Positions 30,398 through 41,545 of a DNA stretch of 64,000 nt are shown piece by piece. The first letter of the stretch is position 1; each line of letters opens with the position of its first letter. The notes beneath the pieces were generated by a model that saw only the letters and a program-made list of their open reading frames with translations, did not search any database and was not told the DNA's origin. Position numbers and translations under genes: made by a program. Source of the stretch: Lucinisca nassula (taxonomy: Eukaryota; Mollusca; Bivalvia; Lucinida; Lucinidae); the NCBI GenBank assembly GCA_963580285.1, contig OY757012.1, forward strand, positions 172,629,994 to 172,693,993. The letters run 5' to 3'.

Positions 30398-30677
30398 CAT
30401 TACGCAAACACGCCTATACAAATACATTACCACCTTTATCGGTGAAAAAAATGAAAATTTTATGATGAACAATTGTGATATTTTTCTTATTTCTGCTCAA
30501 AATATAGATTGTCGGCACTCGTTAGAACCGCCTCATCGAGGCGGTTCTAACGAGTTCCCACAATCTATATTTTAGAGCAGAAATAAGAAATAAGGATTAC
30601 TCCTGTTAACCACAGTTTTTACTATATAAAAGTGGGGTTCAAGGGGGTAAAATTTATACGGGCGTGTTTTCGTGATG
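30398..30677. mobile_element. A-type palindromic MITE
   Basis: CATTACGCAAACACGCCTAT to ACGGGCGTGTTTTCGTGATG; core GAACCGCCTCATCGAGGCGG. Confidence 0.9.
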
Positions 30678-31024
30678 CATAGCAATCTGACACCATAACG
30701 GCAAGATCAGTGGGGCTATTTGCTATAAATAGCCGTTACATGTTTTTGTCTTTAAAAATCAGTGATACTGTCACGTGGATTGAGCAGCTGAAAAAATGTA
30801 TTTCTAAATTCTTGGTTTTGCACTGTGGTCAATCTTAACTGGCTTCAACAACCCCAATTGCATAGACACAAAAGTAGTCGAGATACTGCAGTTCGAATGT
30901 GCACCACAACAGGAATGTTATTAAAAGTGATATTATTTAAATACAGTCACGGCTTATTTTTACCCCAATCTTATAAGCGTTACCAGCAGATGAAGCGTCC
31001 TCAATGTAATGTATATATATATAT

Positions 31025-31223
31025 ATTCTTATCTCTAAATTGGTAATTTTCTAATTTTAACTCCAAACATAGGTTGTGGGTTCTCGTTAGACTAACGAGT
31101 ACCCACAATCTATGTCTAGGAGCTGAAGTAGTAAAAATAATGTATACCACTGTAAACCCTAGTTGTCTCTGTTTAAAGTGGTGTTGAGAGGGGTGTTTAT
31201 TACACGGAATTGTTAACGCAATG
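31025..31223. mobile_element. B-type MITE, apex deleted
   Basis: CATAGGTTGTGGGTTCTCGT then TTAGACTAACGAGTACCC: the GAACCGCCTC apex is gone, leaving a shorter palindrome. Right end TTAACGCAATG. Confidence 0.75.
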
Positions 31224-32287
31224 AAGAGAATCGTTTTATAATAAAAAAATAATGGTGTTGCTAACAGAGACACAATCATTTGATTGCGTGCAGATAAAAC
31301 TGTGATCAACCTTTTTTTCATCTTCACTGTGTGGCATCGAAACCGAAACTTGTACTCAAAAGCGCCAGATATATGAAGAAAATGACAATGTTGACGGTAG
31401 GTAACCGCTTAATTTGGCCTTATTACGTAGTGTGAGAAATTAAAACCACTTCCCATATTTACTCAACTTATTTTTCGCTGAATTTCTTGTACAAACATTT
31501 TGGAAAAGCGTTGTCAACTGCCATTTAAACACACAAATGCGTCAACTGGTACGTGTCTGGTACCCCGAAAAATGATGACAGCTTCACAAAACAGAGAATA
31601 TATTAAACAAAAGGCTGTGACAGTCTTCAATTCAGTGATATGAATAAATCCTCTTCCCATTGCTGCTTATGCTGTGTTATTTTTTCCAAAGAATAATGAG
31701 ACTGAATAAAACAAGCCTAAATGCTCGAAGTTTAGAGTACGGCAACTGGGCGGCATCTTGCTAGGATCAGTACTGTGCTTTGCTATGGATAATTATACAT
31801 AGAGTGCTATGACGGAGATATTTTACAACTATCAGTCTTGATATAAACAAAGGTTGGACATAATTTGCCTTTCGTCGCTACTCCTTTTTATAACTACATG
31901 TAATTTGAACACGAGAGACAGAAGGGTTGGTCTTCTCAGCCAAGGACACACTTAATGATCACAGCATACTTTACAGCATGGGAGCGCAGTACTTACTGTG
32001 TAACCCAGGCCGGATTCAGCTTGGTTATGACCTTACCAGATCATGTTTAAATGGTCAATAAACAGGTCATATTCTGCTAGGTTTTACGAGAAGAAAGGCC
32101 TTTGCAAAGGCGAATCACCTGAAGCTCCACCACAAGCTACAGACAGTCAGTGGATTAGGTCTTTACTGGTTATGAGAAGTCAGAGAGATGAACTTGAAAG
32201 TGAGTCCTCAGATGAGTACACTTCAGGTGAATCGCTGGGTTTAGACCCTGGCCAAATTTTATTGTTATTTTACCTAAACGAACTGCC
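31224..32287. other. Largest repeat-poor stretch; possible exon-like frame at 32043-32270
   Basis: The frame has an acidic run (ELESESSDEYTSGESLGLD) and is closed by a MITE at 32288. I recognise no domain. It may be a remnant of a transposon or host gene, but there is no supporting splice or start context. Confidence 0.35.
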
Positions 32288-32567
32288 CATCACGAAAACA
32301 CGCCTATATAATTTTGAAACCCTTGAATCCAACTTTTATATTGTAAAAGTGGGGTTTGCAGGGGTAAACCTTATTTTTCTTATTTCTGCTTTAAAATATA
32401 GCTTGTGGGTACTCGTTAGAACCGCCTCAATGAGGCGGTTCTAACGAGTAACCAGAATCTATATTTTGAGCAGAAATAAGAAAAATATCACAATTTTTCA
32501 TCCTAAAATTTTCATTTTTTCGGCGATAAAGGTTACAATGTATTTGTATAGGCGTGTTTTCGTAATG
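32288..32567. mobile_element. A-type palindromic MITE
   Basis: CATCACGAAAACACGCCTAT to TATAGGCGTGTTTTCGTAATG; core GAACCGCCTCAATGAGGCGG. Reverse orientation of the shoulders relative to the 30.4 kb copy. Confidence 0.9.
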
Positions 32568-32729
32568 CGACAATGTGCGGTCCTAAGTTCGCCTATTTGC
32601 TGATGGCATCGCGGTATACCAAACCATAATCCACCCTGATTGCTCAGCCATCCTCCAGAGGGGCTTGGACCCTACCAATTATAATAATCTCAATTGGACA
32701 CGGAATTCAACCCTAGTAAGTTCAAGTTC

Positions 32730-33030
32730 CGCCCCCGGCATCGGGGCTGGAAGAAATAGATGGGCTGCATGATGCTTCCACCCAGAGCTAAAACGGTCCA
32801 CACACTAGTACTGGAAAACTGCTTAGAGGATCTAAGCCTGTCCAGGAACCGCGGTGCGAGGCGGACCGACCACGCTTATAAACCCTATTGGTTTCATTGG
32901 GTGGCCGGGCTTGAGATGTCATTTCATCTCAAGGTCGGGCAAAAGTCCCACAAACTTGGAATAGATGTCTCCAAAATGACCTATACTGTGTTGACGGGGA
33001 CGTTAAACCTCAAATCAGACAAACAAACAA
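32730..33030 (+). repeat. Family C SINE-like repeat, full length
   Basis: CGCCCCCGGCATCGGGGCTG to CAAATCAGACAAACAAACAA. Confidence 0.8.
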
Positions 33031-33034
33031 AAGT

Positions 33035-33540
33035 TTCACATATAACCCGGGCAAGAACTCCAACCATTACATCATATGTAATGCAAAATCATGTCCTTGA
33101 AACTGGGTCATCGGCCTGGTACATAGGTGACGATAATCTCTGCAAATGCTAATAAAAATCCTTTAAACTTATTTATGTAATATTAGAACCAAAAACCCCG
33201 GTCTTCGCGAAGAAGCATACAAAACCTTAGCCCGTCCACATCATTCCACTGTATGGAGCCCAAACACACAGTCTTATACCAATATACTCTTGATGGTAAA
33301 CTCGAATTGTATATCGTGGAGCCTTCGCTGGACTCTAAACAATTATTTTACTTACGACAGTGTAACTAATATGCAGCCTAGTTTAGGCTAGTGATTACTG
33401 AAGCAGAGAAGGCCAGATACCCACCTGTTATATAAAATTATTCATGACATATTTGCAATATCCCTCTCCCTATATTTCCAGCACCCAATTGAAAGAAGCC
33501 ATCCACTCGCATTAGATTCGTACATCAACTAATTATTAAG
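33035..33540. other. Unassigned sequence
   Basis: Nothing recognised on either strand. Confidence 0.4.
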
Positions 33541-33650
33541 GGTTCCCGCACATCGGGGCTTGGAGAAATAGATTGGGCTGCATTGTGCTTCCACGCAGAA
33601 CTGAAACCGACCGCACATGAGTACTGGTAAACCGCTTAGATGGTCTAATA
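33541..33650 (+). repeat. Family C, 5' part fused to family D
   Basis: TTCCCGCACATCGGGGCTTG to AAACCGCTTAGATGGTCTAA, then family D begins (TATATGAAAGGGTTATCG). The same C-D junction appears at 41150-41175. Confidence 0.7.
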
Positions 33651-33850
33651 TATGAAAGGGTTATCGTTTGGAAGCAAGGAATACACCACGGAACTGGAAA
33701 ATATGGAGCGTGCATGTTTTCTTGGCCAGACCAGGCAGTTTCGGTCATTTAGGCCTCATCCGGGACCCTCAAGTATTTTCAAAATTCCACAATGGAATCA
33801 ATGATCCCAAAGGACAAGAAAATATAAACGACACTTTGATTTAGGGCAGG
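33648..33850. repeat. Family D repeat
   Basis: AAGGGTTATCGTTTGGAAGC, CACGGAACTGGAAAATATGG, TCTTGGCCAGACCAGG, CCACAATGGAATCAATGATC, TTAGGGCAGGGACA. Confidence 0.75.
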
Positions 33851-33914
33851 GACACTTTTACGGCCGCCACACATTCCTAGACAGATAAAGCCTGTCCAGA
33901 TAAAGTTTTGCGAG

Positions 33915-34076
33915 TTCGTTTGTTTGTTTGTTTGATTCGAGGTTTAACGTCCCTGTCAACACTGTATAGGTCATTTTGGAGATGTCGCTTCCAATTTTGA
34001 GGGATTTTTACCCGACATTGAGATGAAACTACATCTCAAGCCCTGTCGCCCAATAAAACCAATAGGGTCGGAAAGC

Positions 34077-34078
<2 letters not shown>
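33915..34078 (-). repeat. Family C, tail part
   Basis: (GTTT)n, GAGGTTTAACGTCCCTGTC to CAATAAAACCAATAGGG; truncated at a GATA microsatellite. Confidence 0.75.

Positions 34079-34155
<77 letters not shown>
34079..34155. repeat. (GATA)n microsatellite, ~19 units
   Basis: Uninterrupted ATAG repeats. Confidence 0.95.
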
Positions 34156-34494
34156 TGATTTGTTCAAATAAAAGTTTTATGCTTCGATAAAATCTCAGAT
34201 GTGACAGGTAGTAATATTATGTGACGTAAAAGAGCACGTTAAGAACGAACCCGCGCGTTACGTCATTGTATATAGAAGACATCAGCAGTGTTTGATTAAA
34301 AGATGGAAAGCTATTGAAAACGGAAATGTTAGAAAACATATAAACTGAATTTAAAGACTTGACGTTTCTTTCACCTTGGTTCCTTTCAAATATTGAATAA
34401 CCATTCCGCCTTGGCCTTTGGTCAGTTCATTATTACGCTTTCGAAAGAATTCCAAAAAGTTAACCATTTTAGTGATATTTTAACATTTCGATGA

Positions 34495-35110
34495 CAAAGT
34501 AGAAGTAAACCAAAGATCAGGAATCGATACAATTAACTTACTCCACCCATCAAAGACACCAAAGGGAAAGAAACACAAACATGAAGCGACCAGACCATAA
34601 TGGTAACCTAAACAAAGGAAGGCCATAAGGACAGTTACTTTCCCACAAAATGGCCAAATGGCCATCCAAAATAGAAAGACACAAGTGATAATCACAGTAA
34701 GTAACAAACAACAATCTAAATAAACCGCCACAAAAGAACCGCCTTGGAACGGTCAGTGAGAAGAATTCCACTGGGGGCTTAAATCGATTTTACATGGCCA
34801 TAATCCTCGCCCTTACCTCTGTCGCGGTATACACTAATTTTGTTTAGTCCGCATGAAGGCTTCCTAACTCATCAGTATAACATCTCCGAGAACATACAAA
34901 TAAAAAAAACTACAGAGCTGAAACAAGGTTAAGGACTCGACAGTATACAACAACAGAATTGCTGGAGCAAAAGAAAACCAACAGTTAGACTCCGAGGGGC
35001 CCGACCAAAGACGGAGCATCAGGCGCCAACCAACATAAAGAATACTAAAATAAAATAAAAGTCCATTTATGTTTTTACGCTGGAACCGTCATTTAATCTT
35101 AAGCCCGACC
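34495..35110 (-). repeat. 3' UTR of the minus-strand PLE
   Basis: Continuous with the coding remnant upstream: terminus CCAAAGATCAGGAATCGATA, then CGCCTTGGAACGGTCAGTG, GGAGCAAAAGAAAACCAACA and CGCTGGAACCGTCATTTAAT, followed by the C-terminal codons. This copy shows that the many dispersed tail fragments belong to this PLE. Confidence 0.8.
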
Positions 35111-37255
35111 CACCGGTGTGCAATCAAAGAGGGAAGCAAAGCAGCCAACCGTAATTGGGTTAACCACCATGCATGCAGTCTGTTTTATAACATTTATGTT
35201 GTACCCAATCTTTATATATCGACTAACGATTTTACGAAATTGGGTACTAAAGTCATTACAGGCATGTAAATTTTCTAAATTTATATACTAGGTCACCATA
35301 GAATTCGAGTTCCGATAGGCCTTGTTGCAGAAGTGTTTTAAGTCCAACATTGAATTTTGAAACCAAATCAGAATGACGATTGTAAAATTTAGAAAAGGCT
35401 TTACGTAGTTTATGATACCGATACCCCTGATTAAGAAGTTTAGCGGTTATAAGTTAAACCCCTTACGATGTCGCACGAGGAACATCACCGTCCAAAAAAA
35501 GGAAAATTTACAATCTCAAAATCAAAATCATCACGTTTATCATAAATTTTGCAAGAAACAAACCATCTACAATAGATAAATGTAAATCCAGAAAGGAAGC
35601 TTCGGTATCAATTTGCCTTGTTTAACTGAAGTTCTAGGGATAAATCTGACTGATCAAACCATCAAAGTCAGTATTATCAATATTTAATAAATCATCTAAA
35701 TATCTAGAAGTAGAAGTAAAAGCTTCAATAATTTCAGATTGGTTATCAATGGAAAGCGACAACATGAAGTCTCTTTCATAACAATACAAGAACAGATCAG
35801 CCACAAGAGGTGCGCAATTCGTACCCATCGGAATTCCCACAATTTGTCTAAATAACTTAGTACCGAATCTAATATAAATATTGTCAAGTAGAAAGGTGAG
35901 GGCACCACACACTTTCTGACATGACCAATGTGTATAATTCTTATGCTCTTTAGAAGTGAAAAATGCATTTCTGACATTGCATGCAAGATAGAGAGAATCT
36001 TCTCTGTGGAAAGCATATTCAATTAAATTTTTAAGCTTTTCTTTTATAAGATTATGAGGAAGTGTAGTGTAAAGAGTAGAAAAATCGTAAGTAGACATAC
36101 TTAAAGAACGAAAACGTACGGATTTCAATTTATTTAAAACCTCATTCGATTTTTTTATAGACAAAAAAGAGATTTCTTCCTGATCTTTCAAAGACTTTAT
36201 CACAATATTTAATCACATGCGTTTTAATAGCAGTAAGACAGGAAGTAAATAATTTAGAAAGTTCAGTGGTAGTGCAAGAGCCAGAATGTGCAATAAACTG
36301 TGCTTTGTAAGGTCTTTTATAAAGTTTTGGTAACCAGTATAGCGTAGGAAGCTTGTCTTGGCCTTCTGTAACACACACAGCAAACTTGGTGACTGAATGA
36401 CAAATATGTTCATTTACTACATCTCTCTCTTCAGCTAAAGGCTGAAGTTCATAGGCCTTAATACCACCAAGCTCCTGCTTAAGCGTGTTAACAGTGGAGC
36501 CGTCACACAACGACGACGTTGTTAGCGGCCTTGTCTGCAGGGGCCAAAACAAACTTCTTATGAAATTCTTGAATACCTAGTTTAAGATGACGTAAAGACG
36601 TCTTAGGCTTAGGAGGTAATAAGTTAGTTTTTTTGAGAATAGAAAGAAATGCGTTTATTCACTAGTTTTAAAATGCTAAGTTTCCAGTCCTTAAGGGCTT
36701 TATGCTCAACATACTCTCGCTTACACCATCGATTACCGATTCATTCAAGGCAGCAGCGATTCCATCTCTACTTTTACTGATATCAGTATTAGAAGGTAAC
36801 CGATATTGCGGTCCTTTAGAAATTATATTCCTTATCCTAGAATCAGGAATAACTTTCAAAATGCCAGTAATTACATGACCATAACCAGGATAGCAATACA
36901 CTGAGTTTTTACAATCACATGAATCAGGAGTATTAGTATCAATATCAAGATCTGAAACAAGTTTATTGAAATTAAAAATGATAGCTCTAACAGGTTTGTT
37001 ATATTTATAGCAAATTATAGGTGTTTCAGTATTCTGAGAATAAGCAGGAATGGCAGAAAGCACCGAGTTCTCACGAAAAATACTGAGCAATTCTATACAA
37101 TCCGTACCTTTATTAATGAAGGATATTTTGAAGCAATGGCGTTTATGATTAATTTCAGAATCAATGTAAGGACGGTGCTGAGTATAGCCTCTAGTTAAGA
37201 GAGCCGCATCATATAACTGATTAGAACTATCGTAGGATTTATTCGCCTCGGGTTT
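35110..37255 (-). pseudogene. Naiad-like Penelope element, decayed ORF, nearly complete
   Basis: Read 5' to 3' on the minus strand. The N-terminal part has TRGYTQHRPYID, then CYKYNKPVRAIIFNFNK, a CDCKN (CxC) motif, GHVITG and SKGPQYRLP. A block with APADKAANNVVVV (DKG-like position) and YWLPKLYKRP precedes the RT. The RT follows at 36203-35634, and the C-terminal block at about 35290-35110 has FSTQFRKIV and NPITVGCFASLFDCTPVG. At least three frame breaks separate these blocks. PLEs normally encode RT plus a GIY-YIG endonuclease; I could not see a GIY-YIG motif, and the region upstream of 37255 does not continue it. The Naiad label rests on the DKA/CxC pattern I recall for that clade. Domestication is unlikely given the breaks. 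Confidence 0.75.
35634..36203 (-). pseudogene. PLE reverse transcriptase domain, longest open block
   Basis: 189 residues open without a stop. RT motif A-like STYDFSTLYTTLPH (37-50, Asp40), motif B GIPMGTNCAPL (123-133), motif C RYLDDLL (167-173, the catalytic pair Asp170-Asp171). WSCQKVCGALTFLLDNIY sits between A and B. Motifs are intact although the ORF is broken upstream and downstream, so the block decayed recently or by chance kept its frame. It ends at SQIYP, where the thumb region should begin. Confidence 0.85.
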
Positions 37256-37297
37256 GGGATTACAAGGAATGGATTATCATTTTTGTGGATTTTATAG

Positions 37298-37378
37298 ATG
37301 TGTAAACTCCGGCGAATCACTCGAAAACTTAGCAGGATGCCATGCCGTTTTTGAGCGATTCTCCGGTGTTAACACATC
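37298..37378. repeat. Imperfect hairpin around CTCCGGCGAATCACTC
   Basis: GTAAACTCCGGCGAATCACTC versus GAGCGATTCTCCGGTGTTAAC. Confidence 0.7.
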
Positions 37379-37654
37379 AATAATTACGTTTCCAGTGCAA
37401 AGTCTAATGTAAACCCATAGAAAACAATGTAGTTCATACTTTCATGAAAGCATCGAGTCACATGATTTTCAGTGATGTCAAGTGACGTAAGTCTAAACCA
37501 TTGTTCTCTACAGGCGTTGGGGACGTCAGCGCTTTTCCGCTCTTTGTAGAAAAACAGCGTGTTAATGTCTTTTAGCTTTAAAAATTTGCCCTAAAAGCAT
37601 TTTCGCCCAGTGATGAAGGGCAAAGAATGTAAATATAAAAATAAACTAAATGTT

Positions 37655-37775
37655 TCTGCTTTTTATGGACGTATGAACGACAACGGGTCACTAGCAAAGT
37701 TTACATGAACCTCTTCGGGGTTCATTTACTTTGCACGTGACCCACTGCGTTCATACTTTCATGAACAGCAGAAAA
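37655..37775. repeat. Foldback, ~55 bp arms
   Basis: TTTCTGCT ... GTATGAACG, GGGTCAC, GCAAAGT, CATGAACC / GGTTCAT, CTTTGC, GTGACCC, CGTTCATAC, AGCAGAAA. Apex TCTTCGG-type. Confidence 0.8.
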
Positions 37776-37796
37776 ATAAAATTGATTTCTTAAATA

Positions 37797-37858
37797 AATA
37801 GAAGTGAAGGCAATGATCAGGAATCGATACTCCCATCAGAGACACCAAAGGGAAATGG
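37797..37858 (-). repeat. PLE 3' terminus, very short
   Basis: AATAGAAGTGAAGGCAATGA to CACCAAAGGGAAA, with an internal deletion. Confidence 0.75.
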
Positions 37859-37859
37859 A

Positions 37860-38419
37860 ATTCATTCCTATACTACAGCGAATGGAACTTCCTTTTGTGA
37901 ACAAAAAATAATCTTTGAAAAGACTTTAAAAAAAATAAATCTCAAGACATCTTCATCTTCTTAAAGGAGATGAAATCTTTTAAGACAGGCAACTTTTTGT
38001 TGTCTTTGACGTTGCTAAATTTTACTAAGATGAAGTATAATATTAAAGATGAACAAGGCAACATGCATGCACCTCCGTGTTCGCCGAATTCGTACAAACC
38101 TTATCCATTACATAAAATACAACTTAAACAACTAATAGAAGACCAAAAAAATTAAGGCCGCAATTATAATTCCAAATGACTGGAATATAGCATGCTCACT
38201 GCAGGACCCTTCATTTTGTTTGAATAATCGAGCTTTCGCAAAAGGAATGAACCCCTCTCAAAACAAAAAAATAACTTCCATCCCAGTTATAACTATCTCA
38301 AAAACGAAGTAGAAATTACTTGAACTCTTTATTTAATAGAAAAAAAAAACTTCCTTGCATGAAAGAAAAGTGTTTTTTTTTTCTGTTTAGATCAACAGAG
38401 GACACACTTTGTTTCTACA
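37860..38419. other. Unassigned sequence
   Basis: Nothing recognised; one short chance frame. Confidence 0.4.
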
Positions 38420-38685
38420 CATCACGAAAACATGCCTATCTAAAACGGATACCGTTAAACCCCACTTTTATATAGTTTGCAGAGTATACATTATTTTCTT
38501 ATTTCTGCTCAAAAACATAGATTGTGGGTACTCTTTAGAACCGCATCGTTGAGGCGGTTCTAACGAGTATCCACAATCAATGTTTTGAGCAGAAATAAGA
38601 AAACTATCACAATTTTTCATCTGAAGATTTCCATTTTTCGGTGGTAAAATTTAAAATGTATTTGTATAGGCGTGTTGTCGTAATG
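38420..38685. mobile_element. A-type palindromic MITE
   Basis: CATCACGAAAACATGCCTAT to TATAGGCGTGTTGTCGTAATG; core GAACCGCATCGTTGAGGCGG. Confidence 0.9.
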
Positions 38686-38716
38686 ATATGAATATTTCAT
38701 CAGTATTTGCAAACGC

Positions 38717-38832
38717 CCCCGCCCATCGCGGCATGAAGAAATAGATGGGCTTCATGATGCTTCCACGCAGAGCTGAAACCCACCGCACACGAGTACTGGT
38801 AAACCGCTTAGAGAATCAAAGCCTGTCCAGAC
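38717..38832 (+). repeat. Family C, 5' part
   Basis: CCCCCGCCCATCGCGGCATG to AAAGCCTGTCCAGACAG, then unrelated sequence. Confidence 0.75.
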
Positions 38833-38839
38833 AGTAGTT

Positions 38840-39440
38840 TTAGAAGTAGCAATTTTGTTGCAAGTACATGTAGCCGTACAGTTAATTCAGCATTTTTCCA
38901 AGTTGCCGTACTCAAAAATCCAAGTTGTCGTTCTCTTTTGGATTTTGTTTGTTTGGAGAAACTTGTAGTACAAAGCGGGTGTTTCAGTTCAGATTAATGT
39001 ACAACTACTTTTCTAACCATCTCTGGACAAAAGAAGGCCAGTGGTATTTCATCAAACAAGAAGGAGTACTTTCCACGAAAAAGATTATTTGTTGTTGGAA
39101 CTAGCTGTCAAGATTTCAGTTTGTTTAGTAATTTCCAGTGAGTTGTTGTCAGACTTGTGGACGCAGGCAATAACTAAATATCTCTCCGACACACTTTCAT
39201 TTTGTTTTGAAGGGCACAACCCTCTAGAAGCCCGTAAAACTTTTGAAATATTGATTTCCCCTTTACTTTTGAGTAACAAGTTCTGGAGTCGGTGCTACAC
39301 GGTGATATTGTGACCTGTGCACACCTCTGCTGCATGTGGGCCCTAGGAATCGAAGCCGAAAAACAGCGGAAACATACCACTACGCTATCAAGAAATATGC
39401 ACATACATATGCTTTGTCACGGCGCCTGGAGTTAGCTTCT
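38840..39440. other. Unassigned sequence
   Basis: Open frames on both strands at 39041-39404 overlap and match nothing I know. Confidence 0.4.
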
Positions 39441-39469
39441 TCAACGTTTACGTGTATAAATAATTATTA

Positions 39470-39570
39470 TTTTCAAATTATCTGCTCCATAATAAAGAAA
39501 GTGGTTTCTGCAACTCGACAGAAATGCCTCGATGAGGCGGTTATAACTTGCATTAGTTACGATTGGAGCA
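39470..39570. repeat. B-type MITE core remnant
   Basis: TTATCTGCTCCATAATAAAG ... CTCGATGAGGCGGTTATAAC ... TTGGAGCAGAA. Confidence 0.65.
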
Positions 39571-39574
39571 GAAT

Positions 39575-39854
39575 CATCACGTTAACGAGTCCTTGAAATG
39601 AAGACCCCCTATACCCCACTTTAAATAGAGAAAACTTGGGTTTACGGGGGTATACATTATTTTTCTTATTTTTTCTTTATGACATAGGTTGTGGGTACTC
39701 GTTAGAACCGCCTCAATGAGGCTGTTCTAACGAGAACCCACAATCTATGTTTGCAGTATTTATAAGAAAAATATCACTGATTTTCATTAGAAAAATGGCC
39801 ATTTTGGACATGTGAAAAAAATGCACTATGTCGCACGGGTGTGTAATCGTAATG
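39575..39854. mobile_element. B-type palindromic MITE
   Basis: CATCACGTTAACGAGTCCTT to CACGGGTGTGTAATCGTAATG; core GAACCGCCTCAATGAGGCTG. Confidence 0.9.
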
Positions 39855-39872
39855 TAAGGAAACGTGTCACAT

Positions 39873-40154
39873 CATTACGAAAACACGCCTATATAAATAC
39901 ATTGTAAATTTTACCGCAAAAAAGAAAAAAAATTAAACTGAGAAAAAATGTGATATTTTTCTTATTTCTGCTTAAAATATAGGTTGTGGTTACACGTTAG
40001 TACCGCCTCAGCAAGGAGGTTCAAACGAGTACCCGAAATCTATATTTTAGAGCAGAAATAAGAAAAAATAAGGGTTACCCCTTTAAACCCCAGTTGTACT
40101 CTATAAAAGTGGGGTTCAAGGGGGTCAAAATTATATAGGAATGTTTTCATGATG
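39873..40154. mobile_element. A-type palindromic MITE, core decayed
   Basis: CATTACGAAAACACGCCTAT to ATAGGAATGTTTTCATGATG; apex TACCGCCTCAGCAAGGAGGT, starts 19 bp after the B-type copy. Confidence 0.85.
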
Positions 40155-40264
40155 TTTCATCAACGGAAAGTCATGTATCTACTCCTGTTTGTTAACTGCA
40201 TAATGTTTCCGTATCTTTAAATGCTCTCCAAAATATGTTGTTTTTTTTTTAATAAAAAAGTGTT

Positions 40265-40400
40265 ACATGTTCGATTATTTCTGCATGCTTCAAACAGGTT
40301 GTAGGTGCTTGCTGGAATCGCCTTACTGAAGCGGTTATAAAGAGTACCATAATTTAATTGTTAACATTAATAAGGCCGACGCTAATTTATACCCCCTGTA
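40265..40400. repeat. MITE core remnant
   Basis: TTTCTGCATGCTTCAAACAG, GAATCGCCTTACTGAAGCGG, then TATACCCCCTGTAAACCC. Confidence 0.6.
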
Positions 40401-40436
40401 AACCCAACATTTGCTTGGAGAAATATTGTGTTGTAT

Positions 40437-40735
40437 TGTATTGTATTGGAGTTGACGGCCCATTTTTTAGGTCATTTTTGAGCCGGTCAGTTACCTATCC
40501 ACGCTTTTCCTGGGCAGGCTTATACGTAAGCGGATATCCAGTGCAGTGCACATTCTTTCGCCAGAAACTGACAACTGCCCTTCTTGAAGCAGCAGAAGGG
40601 AGAGAACGACCATAGAAAAGATTTCATGATCAATCTCCACGAAAGGATGTTGCCGACCCCGGCAGGTATTGAACCCGCGTCCTCCTGATCACAAGTCAGG
40701 AGCGCATCCGACTGAGCTACCGAGGCCGGCTTGGC
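40437..40735 (-). mobile_element. tRNA-derived SINE (S2) with ATTGT tail
   Basis: Minus-strand head GGCCTCGGTAGCTCAGTCGG (A box TAGCTCAGTCGGATGCG) and B box GGTTCAATACC. Body ends at a (TTGTA)n-type repeat on the plus-strand left edge. Best-preserved S2 copy in the window. Confidence 0.85.
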
Positions 40736-40737
40736 GA

Positions 40738-41172
40738 AACAGATAAGGATGGTGATTCTGCGCAGAGGTGAAACCGATTAAGCATTTTGAGTACTGGTGT
40801 GTGTGTGTGTGTGTGTGTGTGAATTCTGGTTTAACGTCACTTTCAACAATTTTTCAGTCATATCGCGACGGTGTCTGGTTGCGACAGGGAGGTCAATGCT
40901 GACTTTTATAGTGCTGCCTCACTGAAGTATCATATCCCAGACACATTACAAGATACCACACCCAGTCACATTATCCTGACACTGGGTCGACCAGTCCTAG
41001 CTCTACCCCGTTAATCTGAGTGCCAAGCGAGGAGCAGCTAGTACCATTTTAACGACTTTGGTATGTTGCGGCCCGGGATCGAACCCGTGACCTCCCGTTC
41101 CCCGGAGCGGACACTCTACCAACTGAGCTATCGGGGCCGGTTTTGAGTACTGGTAAACCGCTTAGAAGGTCT
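40738..41172 (+). repeat. Family C 5' part split by an S1 SINE
   Basis: GGTGATTCTGCGCAGAGGTG ... TTTTGAGTACTGGT, SINE, then TTTTGAGTACTGGTAAACCG and into family D. Confidence 0.8.
40799..41140 (-). mobile_element. tRNA-derived SINE (S1) with 14 bp target duplications
   Basis: Same family as 3499-3828, with a longer (CA)n tail (plus-strand GTGTGTGTGT at 40799). Duplication TTTTGAGTACTGGT at 40785-40798 and 41141-41154, exact. A and B boxes intact. Confidence 0.9.
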
Positions 41173-41545
41173 TAGTATGTTCTATAACAGGGTTATCTTT
41201 TGGAAGCAAGGAATACACCACCGGACTGGAAGATATGAAGTGCACATGTTTTCTGGGCCAGACTAGCTAGTTTCGGCCAAATAGGCCACATCAATGACCC
41301 TCAAATGTTTTCAAAATGCCACAATGGTATCAATGATCCCAAAGACCAAGAAAATAGAAACTACATTATGATGTAGGGCATGGAGACTTTATACTTTTCC
41401 ACACATTCATAAACACCAGCTGTAGTGACGTTACGTTCTATAACAGGGTTATCTTTTTTAGGACATATTTATCCTTTGAGAGCAAGGAATACACCTTCGA
41501 AACTGGAAGATATGGAGTGTACATGTTTTCTGGGCCAGACTAAAG
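41168..41545. repeat. Two family D copies in a row
   Basis: Copies at about 41168-41400 and 41428-41545, both with TCTATAACAGGGTTATCTTT and GATATG(A/G)AGTG(C/T)ACATG. The second is truncated after GGGCCAGACTA. Confidence 0.75.

Noticed and set aside
32043..32444. 133-codon host gene candidate
   Set aside because: The second half is A-type MITE sequence; the first half has no recognised domain, start context or splice sites. Kept only as a note.
35634..36203. Possible domesticated reverse transcriptase
   Set aside because: RT motifs are intact, but the surrounding ORF has several frame breaks and the usual tail, so an aging transposon copy is the simpler reading.
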